A stretch of DNA of 64,000 nucleotides from Gynuella sunshinyii YC6258 (GTDB lineage Bacteria > Pseudomonadota > Gammaproteobacteria > Pseudomonadales > Natronospirillaceae), in NCBI RefSeq assembly GCF_000940805.1, contig NZ_CP007142.1, positions 4,254,593 to 4,318,592 on the forward strand. The letters are read 5' to 3'. The position numbers and the translations under genes were made by a program. The notes under the pieces are model-generated. The model was not told the DNA's origin and did no database searches. It worked only from the letters and a program-made list of their open reading frames with translations. Shown here piece after piece: positions 20,236-30,009 of this stretch. Every line of letters begins with the position of its first letter. Position 1 is the stretch's first letter.

Positions 20236-22632
20236 ATGAGTCAAGCAGATTCCAATCACACAGAAATTATTACCCTGAGTGAACAGAACAACACCGGATT
20301 GATCGCTCCAGGGGATTCATTACCAGCCAAGCTCTATATTGTTCCCATCGCCAACCGGCCGTTTTTTCCGGCCCAGGTCATGCCGGTTTTACTGGCGGCG
20401 GAACAATGGGAGGAAACACTTCGCAGAGTAGAAAAAACACCCCATAAATCACTGGCACTGTTTTTTGTGGAGAACCATGATGAAACCCAGAACGGTCTCA
20501 ATACTGAAGATCTGCCGGAAACCGGCACGCTGGTAAAAGTACACCAGCTGAAGTCCGATGGAAAACATATTCAGTTTATTGCCGAAGGCATCAAACGTGT
20601 CCGGGTTGCCGGATGGCTGTCACGCAAATCCCCTTACCTGGCAGAAGTTAATTATCCACAACATCGCAAAGAATCGGACAATGAGATCAAGGCCTACGCC
20701 ATGGCGCTGATCAATGCGATCAAAGAACTGCTACCGATTAACCCACTCTATTCTGAAGAACTGAAGCACTACCTCAACCGGTTTAGTCCGAACGAGCCTT
20801 CTCCATTAGCAGATTTTGCCGCTGCCATTACCACTGCTCGCGGGGGTGAATTGCAGGAAGTACTCGACACTATTAACCTGATGCCCCGCATGGAAAAAGT
20901 GCTGGCGCTGTTGAAAAAGGAAATCAACGTTGCTCGTTTGCATGGAGAACTTACGGATGAAGTCAACAAGAAAGTCAGTAAGCATCAGCGTGAATTTTTT
21001 CTACGCGAGCAACTGAAACTCATCCAGAAAGAGCTTGGTATCACCAAAGACGACAAAACCTCTGACGCAGAGGAATTCCGCAACCGCCTCGATGGCAAAA
21101 CGGTACCCGAGGAGGCTCTCAAAAAGATCAACGAAGAACTGAAGAAACTGGAAATGCTGGAAACCGGTTCTCCTGAATATGGCGTTACCCGTAACTACCT
21201 TGATTGGGCCACGTCAATTCCCTGGGGTATTCAGGGTGAAGACAACCTGAACCTGAAACAAGCCAGGACCACGTTGAATCGGGACCATGAAGGGCTCGAC
21301 GATGTGAAAGCCAGAATACTTGAATTCCTTGCCGTGGGAGCATTCAAGGGGGAGATTTCGGGCTCTATTCTGCTGCTTGTTGGTCCTCCCGGCGTGGGTA
21401 AAACCTCCATCGGTAAAAGTGTCGCCGATGCTCTGGGCAGACCGTTTTACCGTTTCAGTCTGGGTGGCATGCGTGATGAAGCCGAGATCAAAGGCCATCG
21501 CCGCACATACATCGGCGCGTTACCCGGAAAATTTGTCCAGGCGCTCAAAGATGTCAAAGTCATGAATCCGGTCATCATGCTGGACGAAATTGATAAACTC
21601 GGCGCCAGTTATCAGGGTGACCCGGCTTCGGCCTTACTGGAAACCCTGGACCCTGAACAGAACAGTCAGTTCATGGATCACTATTTGGACATGCGTCTGG
21701 ACTTGTCAAAGGTATTGTTCATCTGTACCGCCAACCAGCTTGATACGATTCCTGCGCCTTTGCTTGATCGTATGGATGTCATTCGTCTGTCCGGTTATCT
21801 GACCGAAGAGAAAGTCGCCATTGCTGCCAAACACCTGTGGCCACGGCAATTGCAAAAAGCCGGTGTCAAAGGTCGGCAACTGAAGATTTCCCGCAAAGCC
21901 CTGCGCGACACAGTCGAATGTTACGCACGGGAATCCGGGGTTCGGAATCTGGAAAAACAACTGGCTAAAATCGTTCGCAAAGGTGTGGTTCAACTACTGG
22001 AGCAACCGGATGAAAGCATCACCGTCACACCGGAAAATCTGAGTAGTTTTCTGGGCAACCCCATTTTCCGTCCGGAAGCACTTATGCAGGGAATAGGTGT
22101 GATCACCGGCCTGGCATGGACAGCCATGGGAGGCACCACTTTGCCGATTGAAGCCACCCGCATTCATACCCTGAACCGGGGTTTTAAACTGACTGGCAAA
22201 CTCGGCGAAGTGATGCGCGAATCGGCTGAAATTGCTTACAGTTATGTCTGCTCCAATCTGGAAAAATATGGTGCCGACAAATCTTTCTTTGACAAAGCAT
22301 TCGTACATCTACATGTACCGGAAGGGGCAACCCCAAAAGATGGCCCCAGCGCCGGTGTCACCATGGCCAGTGCATTATTGTCTTTGGCGTTAAATAAAAA
22401 ACCCAAAGCCAATTACGCTATGACTGGAGAACTGACACTGACTGGAAAAGTGCTGGCAATTGGCGGTGTACGGGAAAAAATCATTGCGGCCAAACGCCAG
22501 AATATCAAAAACATCATTCTGCCTGAGGCCAATCGCGGTGATTATGAAGAAGTACCTGAATACCTGAGAAAAGGTCTGAAAATATCCTTTGCCGAACATT
22601 ACGACGACGTATTTAACAAATTGTTTGGTTAG
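20236..22632 (+). CDS. lon: ATP-dependent protease Lon (second-type, non-clpX-linked)
   Basis: This 798-residue LonA protease has an N-terminal substrate domain, an AAA+ domain with Walker A GPPGVGKT at 383-390 and Walker B MLDEIDK, and a protease domain. The catalytic dyad is Ser705 (KDGPSAG) and Lys748. It degrades misfolded and regulatory proteins in the cytoplasm. It is flanked by yheT and an esterase rather than clpX and hupB, and its N-terminus differs from the main E. coli Lon. It is probably the second Lon paralogue, like the Pseudomonas PA0779 type. No heat-shock promoter is evident. Confidence 0.93.
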   Translation: MSQADSNHTEIITLSEQNNTGLIAPGDSLPAKLYIVPIANRPFFPAQVMPVLLAAEQWEETLRRVEKTPHKSLALFFVENHDETQNGLNTEDLPETGTLVKVHQLKSDGKHIQFIAEGIKRVRVAGWLSRKSPYLAEVNYPQHRKESDNEIKAYAMALINAIKELLPINPLYSEELKHYLNRFSPNEPSPLADFAAAITTARGGELQEVLDTINLMPRMEKVLALLKKEINVARLHGELTDEVNKKVSKHQREFFLREQLKLIQKELGITKDDKTSDAEEFRNRLDGKTVPEEALKKINEELKKLEMLETGSPEYGVTRNYLDWATSIPWGIQGEDNLNLKQARTTLNRDHEGLDDVKARILEFLAVGAFKGEISGSILLLVGPPGVGKTSIGKSVADALGRPFYRFSLGGMRDEAEIKGHRRTYIGALPGKFVQALKDVKVMNPVIMLDEIDKLGASYQGDPASALLETLDPEQNSQFMDHYLDMRLDLSKVLFICTANQLDTIPAPLLDRMDVIRLSGYLTEEKVAIAAKHLWPRQLQKAGVKGRQLKISRKALRDTVECYARESGVRNLEKQLAKIVRKGVVQLLEQPDESITVTPENLSSFLGNPIFRPEALMQGIGVITGLAWTAMGGTTLPIEATRIHTLNRGFKLTGKLGEVMRESAEIAYSYVCSNLEKYGADKSFFDKAFVHLHVPEGATPKDGPSAGVTMASALLSLALNKKPKANYAMTGELTLTGKVLAIGGVREKIIAAKRQNIKNIILPEANRGDYEEVPEYLRKGLKISFAEHYDDVFNKLFG

Positions 22633-22639
22633 TCAACTT

Positions 22640-22672
22640 CCGGGGTTCCCATAAAAACCATGGGAACCCCGG
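22640..22672. terminator. Strong inverted repeat between convergent lon and esterase genes
   Basis: A perfect 12-bp stem (22640-22651 with 22661-22672) and 9-base loop lies 8 bases after the lon stop and 11 bases after the esterase stop. Neither strand shows a clear T run, so function as a terminator is probable from position rather than form. Confidence 0.6.
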
Positions 22673-22683
22673 TGGCGGTATTA

Positions 22684-24249
22684 TTAAAATGTTTTAAAGA
22701 GCGCTCGCGAATCCCATTGTGGCCAGACGGGTTCGCCTGCCGATTCGACATACAGGTTCGGATCGCCGGCTTCAATGAACCCTTTGAGTCCGGTGACCAG
22801 TTCACGATGAAGCACTTCCCGCTCCTCGGCATTATCCTCGGTCCAGGTAAAGCGGGTAATGTTCGGTCGGTCGATATCAAAATTCCCAAACAGAACCGGT
22901 ACATCAATGGCGTGATAAGCACCGAGCAATGTACTCCAGGGTTCAGGGTAATTTTGCCAGATAAACTGATAACGATAGACCGGCATGCCCAACTGTACGA
23001 GTTCATCAGCCAGGCTCGCCATCAGGACCTCTTCTTTCTGATTTAATTTTTCTGTTTTACGGAAAAAAGCCTTCTGTCGGTATTTACGCACAAAATCCGT
23101 GGTCTCCAGATCGTTGCGCAGGCTGTTTACCAACAGCCAGAACTCCATTGTCGACAAACGGCTATAATCAAAAATTCGAATCAGACTGGTTTCATTGCCA
23201 ACAGTACCGATGAGCGTGGGTACCGCATTGACGAACACGGCATCTTCATCTTCCAATGCCTCTGAATCGAGTTTCGCAACTGTCTTAGTCTTGGACAATA
23301 CCTGCTCATCCGTCAGATCTGAGACATAATTGTCACGCACTTCTTCGCTCTGCTGGTTCAGAGCCTCATCAAACTCCTCGTCGGAAATGGTTGTTTCATC
23401 ATCCTTTTCATCCTGATAAAGCTTGCGGCGCAACTTACGAATAGACATGGTTTTGCGGTCATAAGGCACTCCGGACAGTGTAACTGCACGCTGAAAATAA
23501 CCGCTGGCGAGAGGAGAGCGCATCAGCGCCCACACGAAAATACTGCCAGCCGAATGCCCCATCAAAGTGACTTCATTCGGATCGCCACCAAATGCATCAA
23601 TGTTTGTTCTAACCCAATCCAGCGCTTTGACCTGATCCTTCAAACCAAGGCTGCCACGCTTGGTTGCCGGATCTCTGCCGTCAAGAATCACAGTCCGTAA
23701 CATACTGAAAATACCAAGGCGATAATTAAACGTAACCACCACGGCGTTCAGCTCCCGGGCCAGTCGTTCACCATCGTAGACCGGGAGAGAAGCGGCTCCG
23801 GTAATGCCCGAACCACCATGAATAAACACCAGCACCGGTCGAGGTGATTGCAACCGGGTATGCTCATCCGCTACCGGCGTCCAGACATTCAGATAAAGAC
23901 AGTCTTCAGAACCAAAGCGTTCATCAAAGGTCGAATCATCATCGCTGGCAAAAAAACCTCCTATCTGGGAGCAGGCATCACCAAAGGCTTTAGCTTCCCT
24001 CACTCCAGCCCAGGGCTCTGCATCCTGAGCTGCTTTCCAGCGCATCCGCCCCAGTGGTGGCTGGGCATAAGGGATACCCAGAAAGCGGATGACTCCTTCC
24101 AGGTCATCACCTTCAACCACACCGCTCGCAGTCACTGCCTGAGTAGAGGCCATAGCCATTGATGGCAATATCAGGACCATTAAAAGAGTTGCTGACCAAT
24201 GTCGCAAATTGACGGAAATATGAGCTAAATCCGATAGACAGTACTTCAT
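22684..24249 (-). CDS. Exported carboxylesterase type B
   Basis: This 521-residue alpha/beta hydrolase has a signal peptide ending near AMAS. It shows the type-B signature SEDCLYLNVWTP, the oxyanion HGGSG, the Ser elbow GHSAGS, a Glu in GTVGNETSL and the His in GAYHAIDVP. It would hydrolyse carboxylic esters in the periplasm or outside. An acidic insertion (EDEKDD... region, around residues 285-345) is unusual. The ATG at 24249 gives a regular signal peptide; the longer frame to 24318 adds a non-signal leader. Confidence 0.88.
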   Translation of the reverse strand: MKYCLSDLAHISVNLRHWSATLLMVLILPSMAMASTQAVTASGVVEGDDLEGVIRFLGIPYAQPPLGRMRWKAAQDAEPWAGVREAKAFGDACSQIGGFFASDDDSTFDERFGSEDCLYLNVWTPVADEHTRLQSPRPVLVFIHGGSGITGAASLPVYDGERLARELNAVVVTFNYRLGIFSMLRTVILDGRDPATKRGSLGLKDQVKALDWVRTNIDAFGGDPNEVTLMGHSAGSIFVWALMRSPLASGYFQRAVTLSGVPYDRKTMSIRKLRRKLYQDEKDDETTISDEEFDEALNQQSEEVRDNYVSDLTDEQVLSKTKTVAKLDSEALEDEDAVFVNAVPTLIGTVGNETSLIRIFDYSRLSTMEFWLLVNSLRNDLETTDFVRKYRQKAFFRKTEKLNQKEEVLMASLADELVQLGMPVYRYQFIWQNYPEPWSTLLGAYHAIDVPVLFGNFDIDRPNITRFTWTEDNAEEREVLHRELVTGLKGFIEAGDPNLYVESAGEPVWPQWDSRALFKTF

Positions 24250-24529
24250 TGAATTGACCTCCTGAAGTTCTATGTACATACCAGTTCGCCACGACAGCAC
24301 TACCAGGCGGTTCATCAAGTTGAGAATATAAAAGTTTTCATATGCTAATGGACCAATACAACGATACTTTTGCCCACTTGATCACAATCATAAAAAAACT
24401 GCGACGACATCCCCATTACCCAATCACAATGCTTTAACGCAATGGCGGGGAGCCTTACATGGACACAACCCGTACTTGTTACCATAATGCGCCTGTGCCG
24501 ATACTCTAACCGCCACAGGAACAAATTCG

Positions 24530-24877
24530 ATGAAATGGACCAAACTGGGAGAGGCTCCCGATTACCGTTTTACACTGGCAAATGAGCGTACATTTCTGGC
24601 CTGGATTCGTACCGCCATTGCCCTACTGGCGGCGGCCGTTGCCCTGGATCAACTTGCTCCCAATCTGGCCGTTCCCTGGGTACGCAACCTGATTTCTCTG
24701 TCACTGTGCATTTTTTCCTGTCTCAGTGCCGGTCATGCCTATCTGCGCTGGGCGAACAATGAAAAAGCCATGCGCCTGAAACAGAACCTGCCCTATTCTC
24801 CGTTATTACGCATACTCAGCATTTTCCTTGTGCTGTTGGCCGGTATCATTCTGGGGTTGCTGATTTATGGCGGTTAA
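24530..24877 (+). CDS. DUF202 membrane protein, YidH-like
   Basis: This 115-residue protein has three predicted transmembrane helices and the DUF202 start (DYRFTLANERTFLAWIRTAIALLA). Function is unknown. It overlaps the next DUF202 gene by 11 bases, in the same order as yidH-yidG in E. coli, so the two probably form one inner-membrane unit. Confidence 0.88.
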   Translation: MKWTKLGEAPDYRFTLANERTFLAWIRTAIALLAAAVALDQLAPNLAVPWVRNLISLSLCIFSCLSAGHAYLRWANNEKAMRLKQNLPYSPLLRILSIFLVLLAGIILGLLIYGG

Positions 24878-25202
24878 GCCTGACAGAGATCCTGGCCTGC
24901 AACCAGAACGAACCTCAATGGCCTGGACCCGGACGCTGTTTGTACTGCTGATATTGATGAGTGCATTCAGCCGTCATTTCTTCAAAGCCTATGGCTGGTT
25001 CTGGCTGGTATGCCTGGGCATCATTGCAACCACACTCGTTGTGATGTACGGCTATACCCGACGACGCACACAACGCTCAATGGATGAGATCGCAGCGTTG
25101 TCAGTGGCATCCATAAGAATGAAACAATGGCTCACCTTTGCGGTTCTGTTCAGCAGCCTGACATTTGCCGGCTACTTCCTGATGGCTTTTTTTAATCGTT
25201 GA
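24867..25202 (+). CDS. DUF202 membrane protein, YidG-like
   Basis: This 111-residue protein starts with the YidG-type DPGLQPERTSMAWTRT motif and then has three hydrophobic segments. The ATG at 24867 lies inside the 3' end of the YidH-like gene. The reaction or substrate is unknown; conserved pairing suggests a heteromeric membrane complex (inference). Confidence 0.87.
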   Translation: MAVKPDRDPGLQPERTSMAWTRTLFVLLILMSAFSRHFFKAYGWFWLVCLGIIATTLVVMYGYTRRRTQRSMDEIAALSVASIRMKQWLTFAVLFSSLTFAGYFLMAFFNR

Positions 25203-25362
25203 AGATGCCATTACCATACGCAGCCGGTTTCCAACCACACAACATCCCTGTTTCCAGCAACATTAACAAATGGTAATCCTGCACTTAGGAAACCTTAATC
25301 CCACTCAAGCCCCGGCTATCTATAATCGCTCAACCTTTAACAACATGAGCAAATGGAAACTT

Positions 25363-25881
25363 ATGAAAAACTGGCTACTTCGCTATTCCACGCCCTTAAC
25401 AACAGGTCTGTTCCTGGTGTCGCTAATATCCGGCATCGGGCTATTCTTTCACGTGGGTCCAATGTCATTTCACAGCATGCACGAATGGGTCAGCATGGCA
25501 CTGATTATCCCATTTATCCTGCACATCTGGCGCAACTGGAAAGGCTTACTCAACCATTTCAAGCGCAGTGCCATGCCACTGGCACTGGCTTTTTCAACAC
25601 TGTTTGCCGTTGCGTTCATGGCCTGGCCATCCGACGAAAATACAACGGTCCGCAGCGGCCCGCCGCAGTTCGCCCTGGCACATACGCTAACCTCTGCTTC
25701 ACCAGCAACCGTAGCTCCAATCTTCGGCATCACAGCCGATGAAATGGTTACCCAGCTGAAAGCCCAAGGGTTCGACAGTGCCAGCCAGGAAACCAGCCTG
25801 TCCGACATCGCCAGCAACTCAGGAAAAGAAACCAGCGACTTATATGCCGCAATGCTCGGCATGATTCCCGCTTCGGAATAA
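25363..25881 (+). CDS. DUF4405 membrane protein
   Basis: This is a 172-residue protein with two or three N-terminal membrane segments. A DUF4405-like pattern carries histidines in FHVGPMSFHSMHEW and FILHIWRNWK, reminiscent of b-type heme-binding membrane domains. The C-terminal part (about 120-172) is soluble and resembles a small helical repeat. The ATG at 25363 follows a TGGAAA about seven bases upstream; ATGs at 25345 and 25270 are alternatives. Heme binding and electron transfer are inferred, not shown. Confidence 0.72.
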   Translation: MKNWLLRYSTPLTTGLFLVSLISGIGLFFHVGPMSFHSMHEWVSMALIIPFILHIWRNWKGLLNHFKRSAMPLALAFSTLFAVAFMAWPSDENTTVRSGPPQFALAHTLTSASPATVAPIFGITADEMVTQLKAQGFDSASQETSLSDIASNSGKETSDLYAAMLGMIPASE

Positions 25882-26299
25882 ATGACAGATTTTATCGATG
25901 TGATCCGGTCAGACTTTTATTCGTAGCTGACCGGAATGAAATGTTGGAACCGATGCCAACTGCAGACCCCTAATGAGAGTGCCATATTAGCCGGCTATTT
26001 TTCGGCTATGGAACTCATTCGGTCATAAAGTAGTCAGGCCATACTTTCCATGACACACCTTAAATCTCTCTGAAATTTAGTAAAATATTATAATTTTTTT
26101 ACTACAATCCATTCTGAAAATTTTTTTCAAAAACGCTCGTAGCCTTTAAACGAAGAGAGTTTTTGGTTATCTGGTCCAGATTAACGACATCATTTAAATG
26201 CTTTCAAGCTAGAATCCAGTTCCAATGTAGTAAATATATCGATAATATTTACCTGAAGAGCCTTCCCATACAAAAACAACAAACAATTGAGGTATTCAC
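25882..26299. other. AT-rich intergenic region upstream of the galactanase gene
   Basis: The region is 418 bases long with no credible gene. A short imperfect inverted repeat (AGCCG/CGGCT, about 25989-26010) may help end the upstream transcript. The stretch from 26040 to 26290 is strongly AT-rich and probably carries the promoter of the GH53 gene. I could not identify a specific operator. Confidence 0.5.
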
Positions 26300-27826
26300 A
26301 TGTCATCACACATTCGGTGGTTATGTTTCAAAACTATAGTGTTGATCGGGCTGGTAGCAGGGCTATCGTTGAACAGTGCCTGGGCAGCACCGGTATTTGC
26401 GTATGGCGCGGATATCGGCTGGATGAAACAGCTTGAGAATGAGGGGGTCAGTTGGGTTAACGATAACGGCGTTCAGCAGGATCCGCTGCAAATTCTTAAA
26501 GATCATGGCATCAACGCAGTTCGCCTGCGGGTTTTTGTCAATCCCGACCCTAGCGCTTACTGGAATAAAGACGACTCCACCTGGACCATGCTGGGTTATG
26601 CCGATAAAGCCAGTGTTATTGCTGCAGCCCAACGAGCCACCAACATGGGAATGCGTGTCATGGTGGATTTTCATTACAGCGATGTATTTGCAGATCCCGG
26701 CCATCAGATCAAACCGGCAGCCTGGCAGAATTACAGCGTCTCACAACTCGAAACCGCCGTTTACAATCACACTTATGATGTTATGAATGGCCTCAAAAAT
26801 GCCGGTATCACGCCGGCATGGGTTCAGGTCGGCAATGAGATGGATCCGGGAATCCTGCTACCTCAAGGCAGCACCTCTAACTTCGCCAACCTGACCCGTT
26901 TTCTGAATGCTGGCTATGATGCCGTTAAAGCTGTCAGCGCCTCTTCCAAGGTAATCAGTCATTTGGCACACGGCACCGATAACGCCGCAGCCCGTTGGTA
27001 TTTCAATAATTTCCTGAATGTATACGGAGGAAAAACTGATGTTATCGGCTTTTCTTTTTATCCATATTGGGATGGAGAGTCTTACTGGAATCTTACCGAC
27101 GACCTTGCCTATAACCTGAATGACATGGCAGCAACCTACGGAAAAGAAGTTATGGTCACCGAAGTGGGTGGCCTGCAAACCAACCCCACCGACAGCTATT
27201 GGACGGTTAAAGACACCATTGACCTGGTTAAGGCCGTACCCAATGGAAAAGGAATTGGTGTTTTTTACTGGGAACCGGAAGCCAACTCTTCGGTCTTGCC
27301 TGACGGTTATCCGCTAGGGGCCACAACGTTGATTTCCAATAAAGTACTGCAGTTTACCAAAGCTCTGGATGCTTTTAGTGACGGGCAAATCAAAGTGGAT
27401 AGCAGTAAGACCTACCGCATAGTAAACCGAAACAGCGGCAAAGCTCTGAATGTTGCGGCAGGCTCCACGGCCGATGGTGCCGCTATAGAACAATACGGTT
27501 ATGGAGGCTGGACCAGTCAGCAATGGCAATTCACTGCCATCGGTAACGGCTTTTATAAAATAAAGAACATCAACAGCAATAAAGTCATGGACATCGAGGC
27601 CGCCTCAACCGAAAACGGCGCTCAAAATATCCAGTGGTCCGACAATGGTGGCTGGAATCAGCAATGGTTGATTTTGGATGTGGGTGACGGTTACGTCAAA
27701 ATCAAAAACCGTAACAGCGGTAAACTTCTGGATATCAAAGCCAAATCAACCGCTGATGGGGCATTGGACATTCAATGGTCCGACAATGGTGGTTGGAACC
27801 AGCAGTGGCAGATCCTGCAAAACTGA
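26300..27826 (+). CDS. GH53 endo-beta-1,4-galactanase with ricin-type carbohydrate-binding module
   Basis: This 508-residue secreted enzyme should cut the beta-1,4-galactan of type I arabinogalactan in pectin side chains. A signal peptide (cleavage after AWA, near residue 30) leads to a GH53 barrel (about 31-365). It has the family motifs GADIGWM, NAVRLRVFVNP and DFHYSDVFADPG, with the acid/base Glu180 in GNEMDPG and the nucleophile Glu288 in VTEVGG. Residues 372-508 form a three-lobed ricin-B/CBM13-like module with repeated QQW motifs. GAGG before the ATG supports the start. The call is firm at family level. Confidence 0.95.
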   Translation: MSSHIRWLCFKTIVLIGLVAGLSLNSAWAAPVFAYGADIGWMKQLENEGVSWVNDNGVQQDPLQILKDHGINAVRLRVFVNPDPSAYWNKDDSTWTMLGYADKASVIAAAQRATNMGMRVMVDFHYSDVFADPGHQIKPAAWQNYSVSQLETAVYNHTYDVMNGLKNAGITPAWVQVGNEMDPGILLPQGSTSNFANLTRFLNAGYDAVKAVSASSKVISHLAHGTDNAAARWYFNNFLNVYGGKTDVIGFSFYPYWDGESYWNLTDDLAYNLNDMAATYGKEVMVTEVGGLQTNPTDSYWTVKDTIDLVKAVPNGKGIGVFYWEPEANSSVLPDGYPLGATTLISNKVLQFTKALDAFSDGQIKVDSSKTYRIVNRNSGKALNVAAGSTADGAAIEQYGYGGWTSQQWQFTAIGNGFYKIKNINSNKVMDIEAASTENGAQNIQWSDNGGWNQQWLILDVGDGYVKIKNRNSGKLLDIKAKSTADGALDIQWSDNGGWNQQWQILQN

Positions 27827-27837
27827 CCCATCCAGCA

Positions 27838-27864
27838 GCGGCAAAAGCGAAACGCTTTTGCCGC
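27838..27864. terminator. Hairpin between convergent GH53 and acetyltransferase genes
   Basis: A perfect 12-bp stem (27838-27849 with 27853-27864) closes a 3-base AAA loop. It follows the GH53 stop by 11 bases. There is no long T run on either side, so its strength as an intrinsic terminator is uncertain. Confidence 0.6.
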
Positions 27865-27874
27865 AAACCTTCAC

Positions 27875-28360
27875 TCAACTGTGGCTGAAATCCAATAAAG
27901 CCTGTCCACTCAAACGATATCCCAACAATTCCTCCTTGGCCTTGGCCCCAATCGATTCATAAAACCGGATAGCCGGTTCATTCCACCTTAAAACACTCCA
28001 TTCAAACCGTTCACAACCTATTGCAACTGCTTGTTGTGCCAGATACTTCAACAATCGCTTACCCGCACCGAAGTGACGATATTCCGGAGAAATATAAAGA
28101 TCCTCAAGATACAGGCCATTTTTGCCCAGCCAGGTTGAATAGTTGTAAAAATAAACGGCAAAACCAATTGCTTTGCCATCCTGTTCACAGAGCAATGCTT
28201 CAACGGTGGAATCAGGTCCGAATATTGATCGCTCTATGTCCTCTACCGTGGCAACCACTTCTTGTTCGGCCTTTTCGTAACACGCTAACTCTTTAATAAA
28301 CTGCAATAACTGCCCCGAATCTGATACCACCGCTTCGCGAATTGAAAGTAAACTCACCAT
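27875..28360 (-). CDS. GNAT N-acetyltransferase, diamine/thialysine acetyltransferase-like
   Basis: This 161-residue GNAT protein transfers acetyl from acetyl-CoA to an amine. It follows the spermidine/spermine acetyltransferase-like pattern (FYNYSTWLG, GLYLEDLY, the CoA loop YRHFGAGKRLL and RFEWSVLRWNEPAIRFYESIGA). The likely substrates are polyamines or lysine analogues (inference from family). The start at 28360 has GGGGAG a few bases upstream. Confidence 0.88.
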   Translation of the reverse strand: MVSLLSIREAVVSDSGQLLQFIKELACYEKAEQEVVATVEDIERSIFGPDSTVEALLCEQDGKAIGFAVYFYNYSTWLGKNGLYLEDLYISPEYRHFGAGKRLLKYLAQQAVAIGCERFEWSVLRWNEPAIRFYESIGAKAKEELLGYRLSGQALLDFSHS

Positions 28361-28483
28361 TCTCCCCTACTTAATTACATTTTATGAACACTCATCAGCA
28401 GTCAAACTGCCTGACTTTTAACCTGGTAATACGTCCATGCACCACTATATTAACCCGACATATTTAATTGCCAGGTCAATAAC

Positions 28484-29656
28484 TTAACGCTCCCGAGTAC
28501 GCATCATCAGTATTTCGTGGACCAGCACCAACAGTATCACGAGCACCAATACTGTCACGCCGATACTTTCGAGGCCAAAAAAAGAAGCAATATATCCCAT
28601 TGAAAATGGCAGACTGACTCCGCCGATCAGCGCGACACTGACCTGAATACCGATCACCCGTGAAGCCAGTTTTTTTCCAACTCGTTGCGGTGTTCTCGAC
28701 ATCAGACACGGGAATATAGGAGCCAGGCAAAAACCGGTAACCAACAACCCAAGCAGACTCAACAGTGGCAAGCCATCAATACAGAAAACCCCTGTGCCCA
28801 CGAGTGTTCCCCACATTGCCAGTCGAATCACAACATCAGTCTGTACCTTGGCAACCACTACACCAAAAAACACTCTTCCGGCCGCAAGTGCACCCCAGAA
28901 AAATGACGTCCACAAACCTGCCTGGGCAGTATCAATCGAGCGTCCTTCTGTTAACACGGTAAACGCCCATTGCCCGACACCGATCTCAACACCGGTATAT
29001 ATAAAAAACAACAATATGTGAAACCAGACCACGCTTTGACGAAAAATATATTGGTAGCCCCCCGATAAATCCGGCTCATCAGCAGTGTGCGATTGATCGG
29101 GTTGATCATCCAGTTGATGTCGGGTTATGAAAAACAAGCCAGCCATCAGCAGCAGGATGAAACCAATCGCTCCGTAACCAACCCGCCAGTTACCAGTAAC
29201 CACCAAAACAGTCGTGGCGATCATCGGTCCGGTCATCGCACCAACTCCGAAAGCAGCATGCAGCCAATTCATTTGCCGGGTCGAGAAATGTTCCGCTGCA
29301 TACGCATTCAGACCGGTATCAATCGCGCCGGAACCCAGCCCTAACAATACTGCAAACAATAAAAACACTGCCCAGTAAGGGGCAAAAGCGAATCCTGTTA
29401 AAGCAACGAAAACCAGCAACGAACTGCCTGCCAACAGTGCGCCAACTCCCAGTCGATTAAGAATAAACCCAGCGGACATACTGGAGCTAAAATACCCAAT
29501 ACCGGTACAGGTCAAGATCATACCCAACCAGGCGTTTGGAATGGCAAAGGTCTCCCGTACAAAAGGCCAATTAACCCCATGAGTGGCGTCGGGAAGCCCC
29601 AGACTGATAAATCCCAGATACGCGATCAGCAGTAACAAAAAACCTGGTTTCTTCAT
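28484..29656 (-). CDS. MFS transporter, FucP/Bsc6-like sugar-permease subgroup
   Basis: This 390-residue protein has about 12 transmembrane helices and the opening GFISLGLPDATHGVNWPFV typical of the fucose-permease-like MFS subgroup. The start at 29656 is supported by GGAAGG upstream; the frame can be extended to 29722 but the extra leader is hydrophilic. Substrate unknown. It lies downstream of a small secreted protein gene and upstream of the acetyltransferase, all on the minus strand but with gaps too large for a clear operon. Confidence 0.85.
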   Translation of the reverse strand: MKKPGFLLLLIAYLGFISLGLPDATHGVNWPFVRETFAIPNAWLGMILTCTGIGYFSSSMSAGFILNRLGVGALLAGSSLLVFVALTGFAFAPYWAVFLLFAVLLGLGSGAIDTGLNAYAAEHFSTRQMNWLHAAFGVGAMTGPMIATTVLVVTGNWRVGYGAIGFILLLMAGLFFITRHQLDDQPDQSHTADEPDLSGGYQYIFRQSVVWFHILLFFIYTGVEIGVGQWAFTVLTEGRSIDTAQAGLWTSFFWGALAAGRVFFGVVVAKVQTDVVIRLAMWGTLVGTGVFCIDGLPLLSLLGLLVTGFCLAPIFPCLMSRTPQRVGKKLASRVIGIQVSVALIGGVSLPFSMGYIASFFGLESIGVTVLVLVILLVLVHEILMMRTRER

Positions 29657-30009
29657 TTTCTCAGCCTTCCGTAAGACAACACCCGACATATGGACGGCAA
29701 AGTGTCCTTGCTTCACAGGCATATTGTCAAATGATTCAGAACAGGATTTATGTCAAATATATTGACAACAAAACACCGGAAACCTTTTATGCTTTTTATA
29801 TGCATGAAAAACTTATTCGCGTTGACAAAAACAGATGTCACATTACTGGCTTAAACGATGAAAAATGTTTCTACATTAATGAAAATATTTTCCAACCGAT
29901 GAGTTGCTAAACACTGGAAGTATGTTGGAGAGATCACGTGTTGAAGATGATTTGAGCATCAGTCAGGCTTCAAACTCGCGATCAGAGCCTGACTGTAGAT
30001 AGCTGTTAT
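29657..30009. other. Intergenic region with a promoter-like site, a 36-codon ORF and a hairpin
   Basis: Between the MFS gene and the small secreted protein gene there is a TTGACA hexamer (29762-29767) and a -10-like TTTTAT 17 bases on. A short plus-strand ORF (29800-29910) follows. Next is an inverted repeat (CAGTCAGGCT, 29960-29969, with AGCCTGACTG, 29986-29995) that may end transcription from either side. Confidence 0.5.
29800..29910 (+). CDS. Possible 36-residue small protein
   Basis: An ATG directly after a promoter-like TTGACA-N17-TTTTAT opens a 36-codon frame rich in charged residues, with three cysteines, ending in PMSC. It has no recognisable domain and no strong ribosome binding site, so it may be chance. 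Listed because it is the only frame between the promoter-like site and the hairpin. Confidence 0.25.
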   Translation: MHEKLIRVDKNRCHITGLNDEKCFYINENIFQPMSC

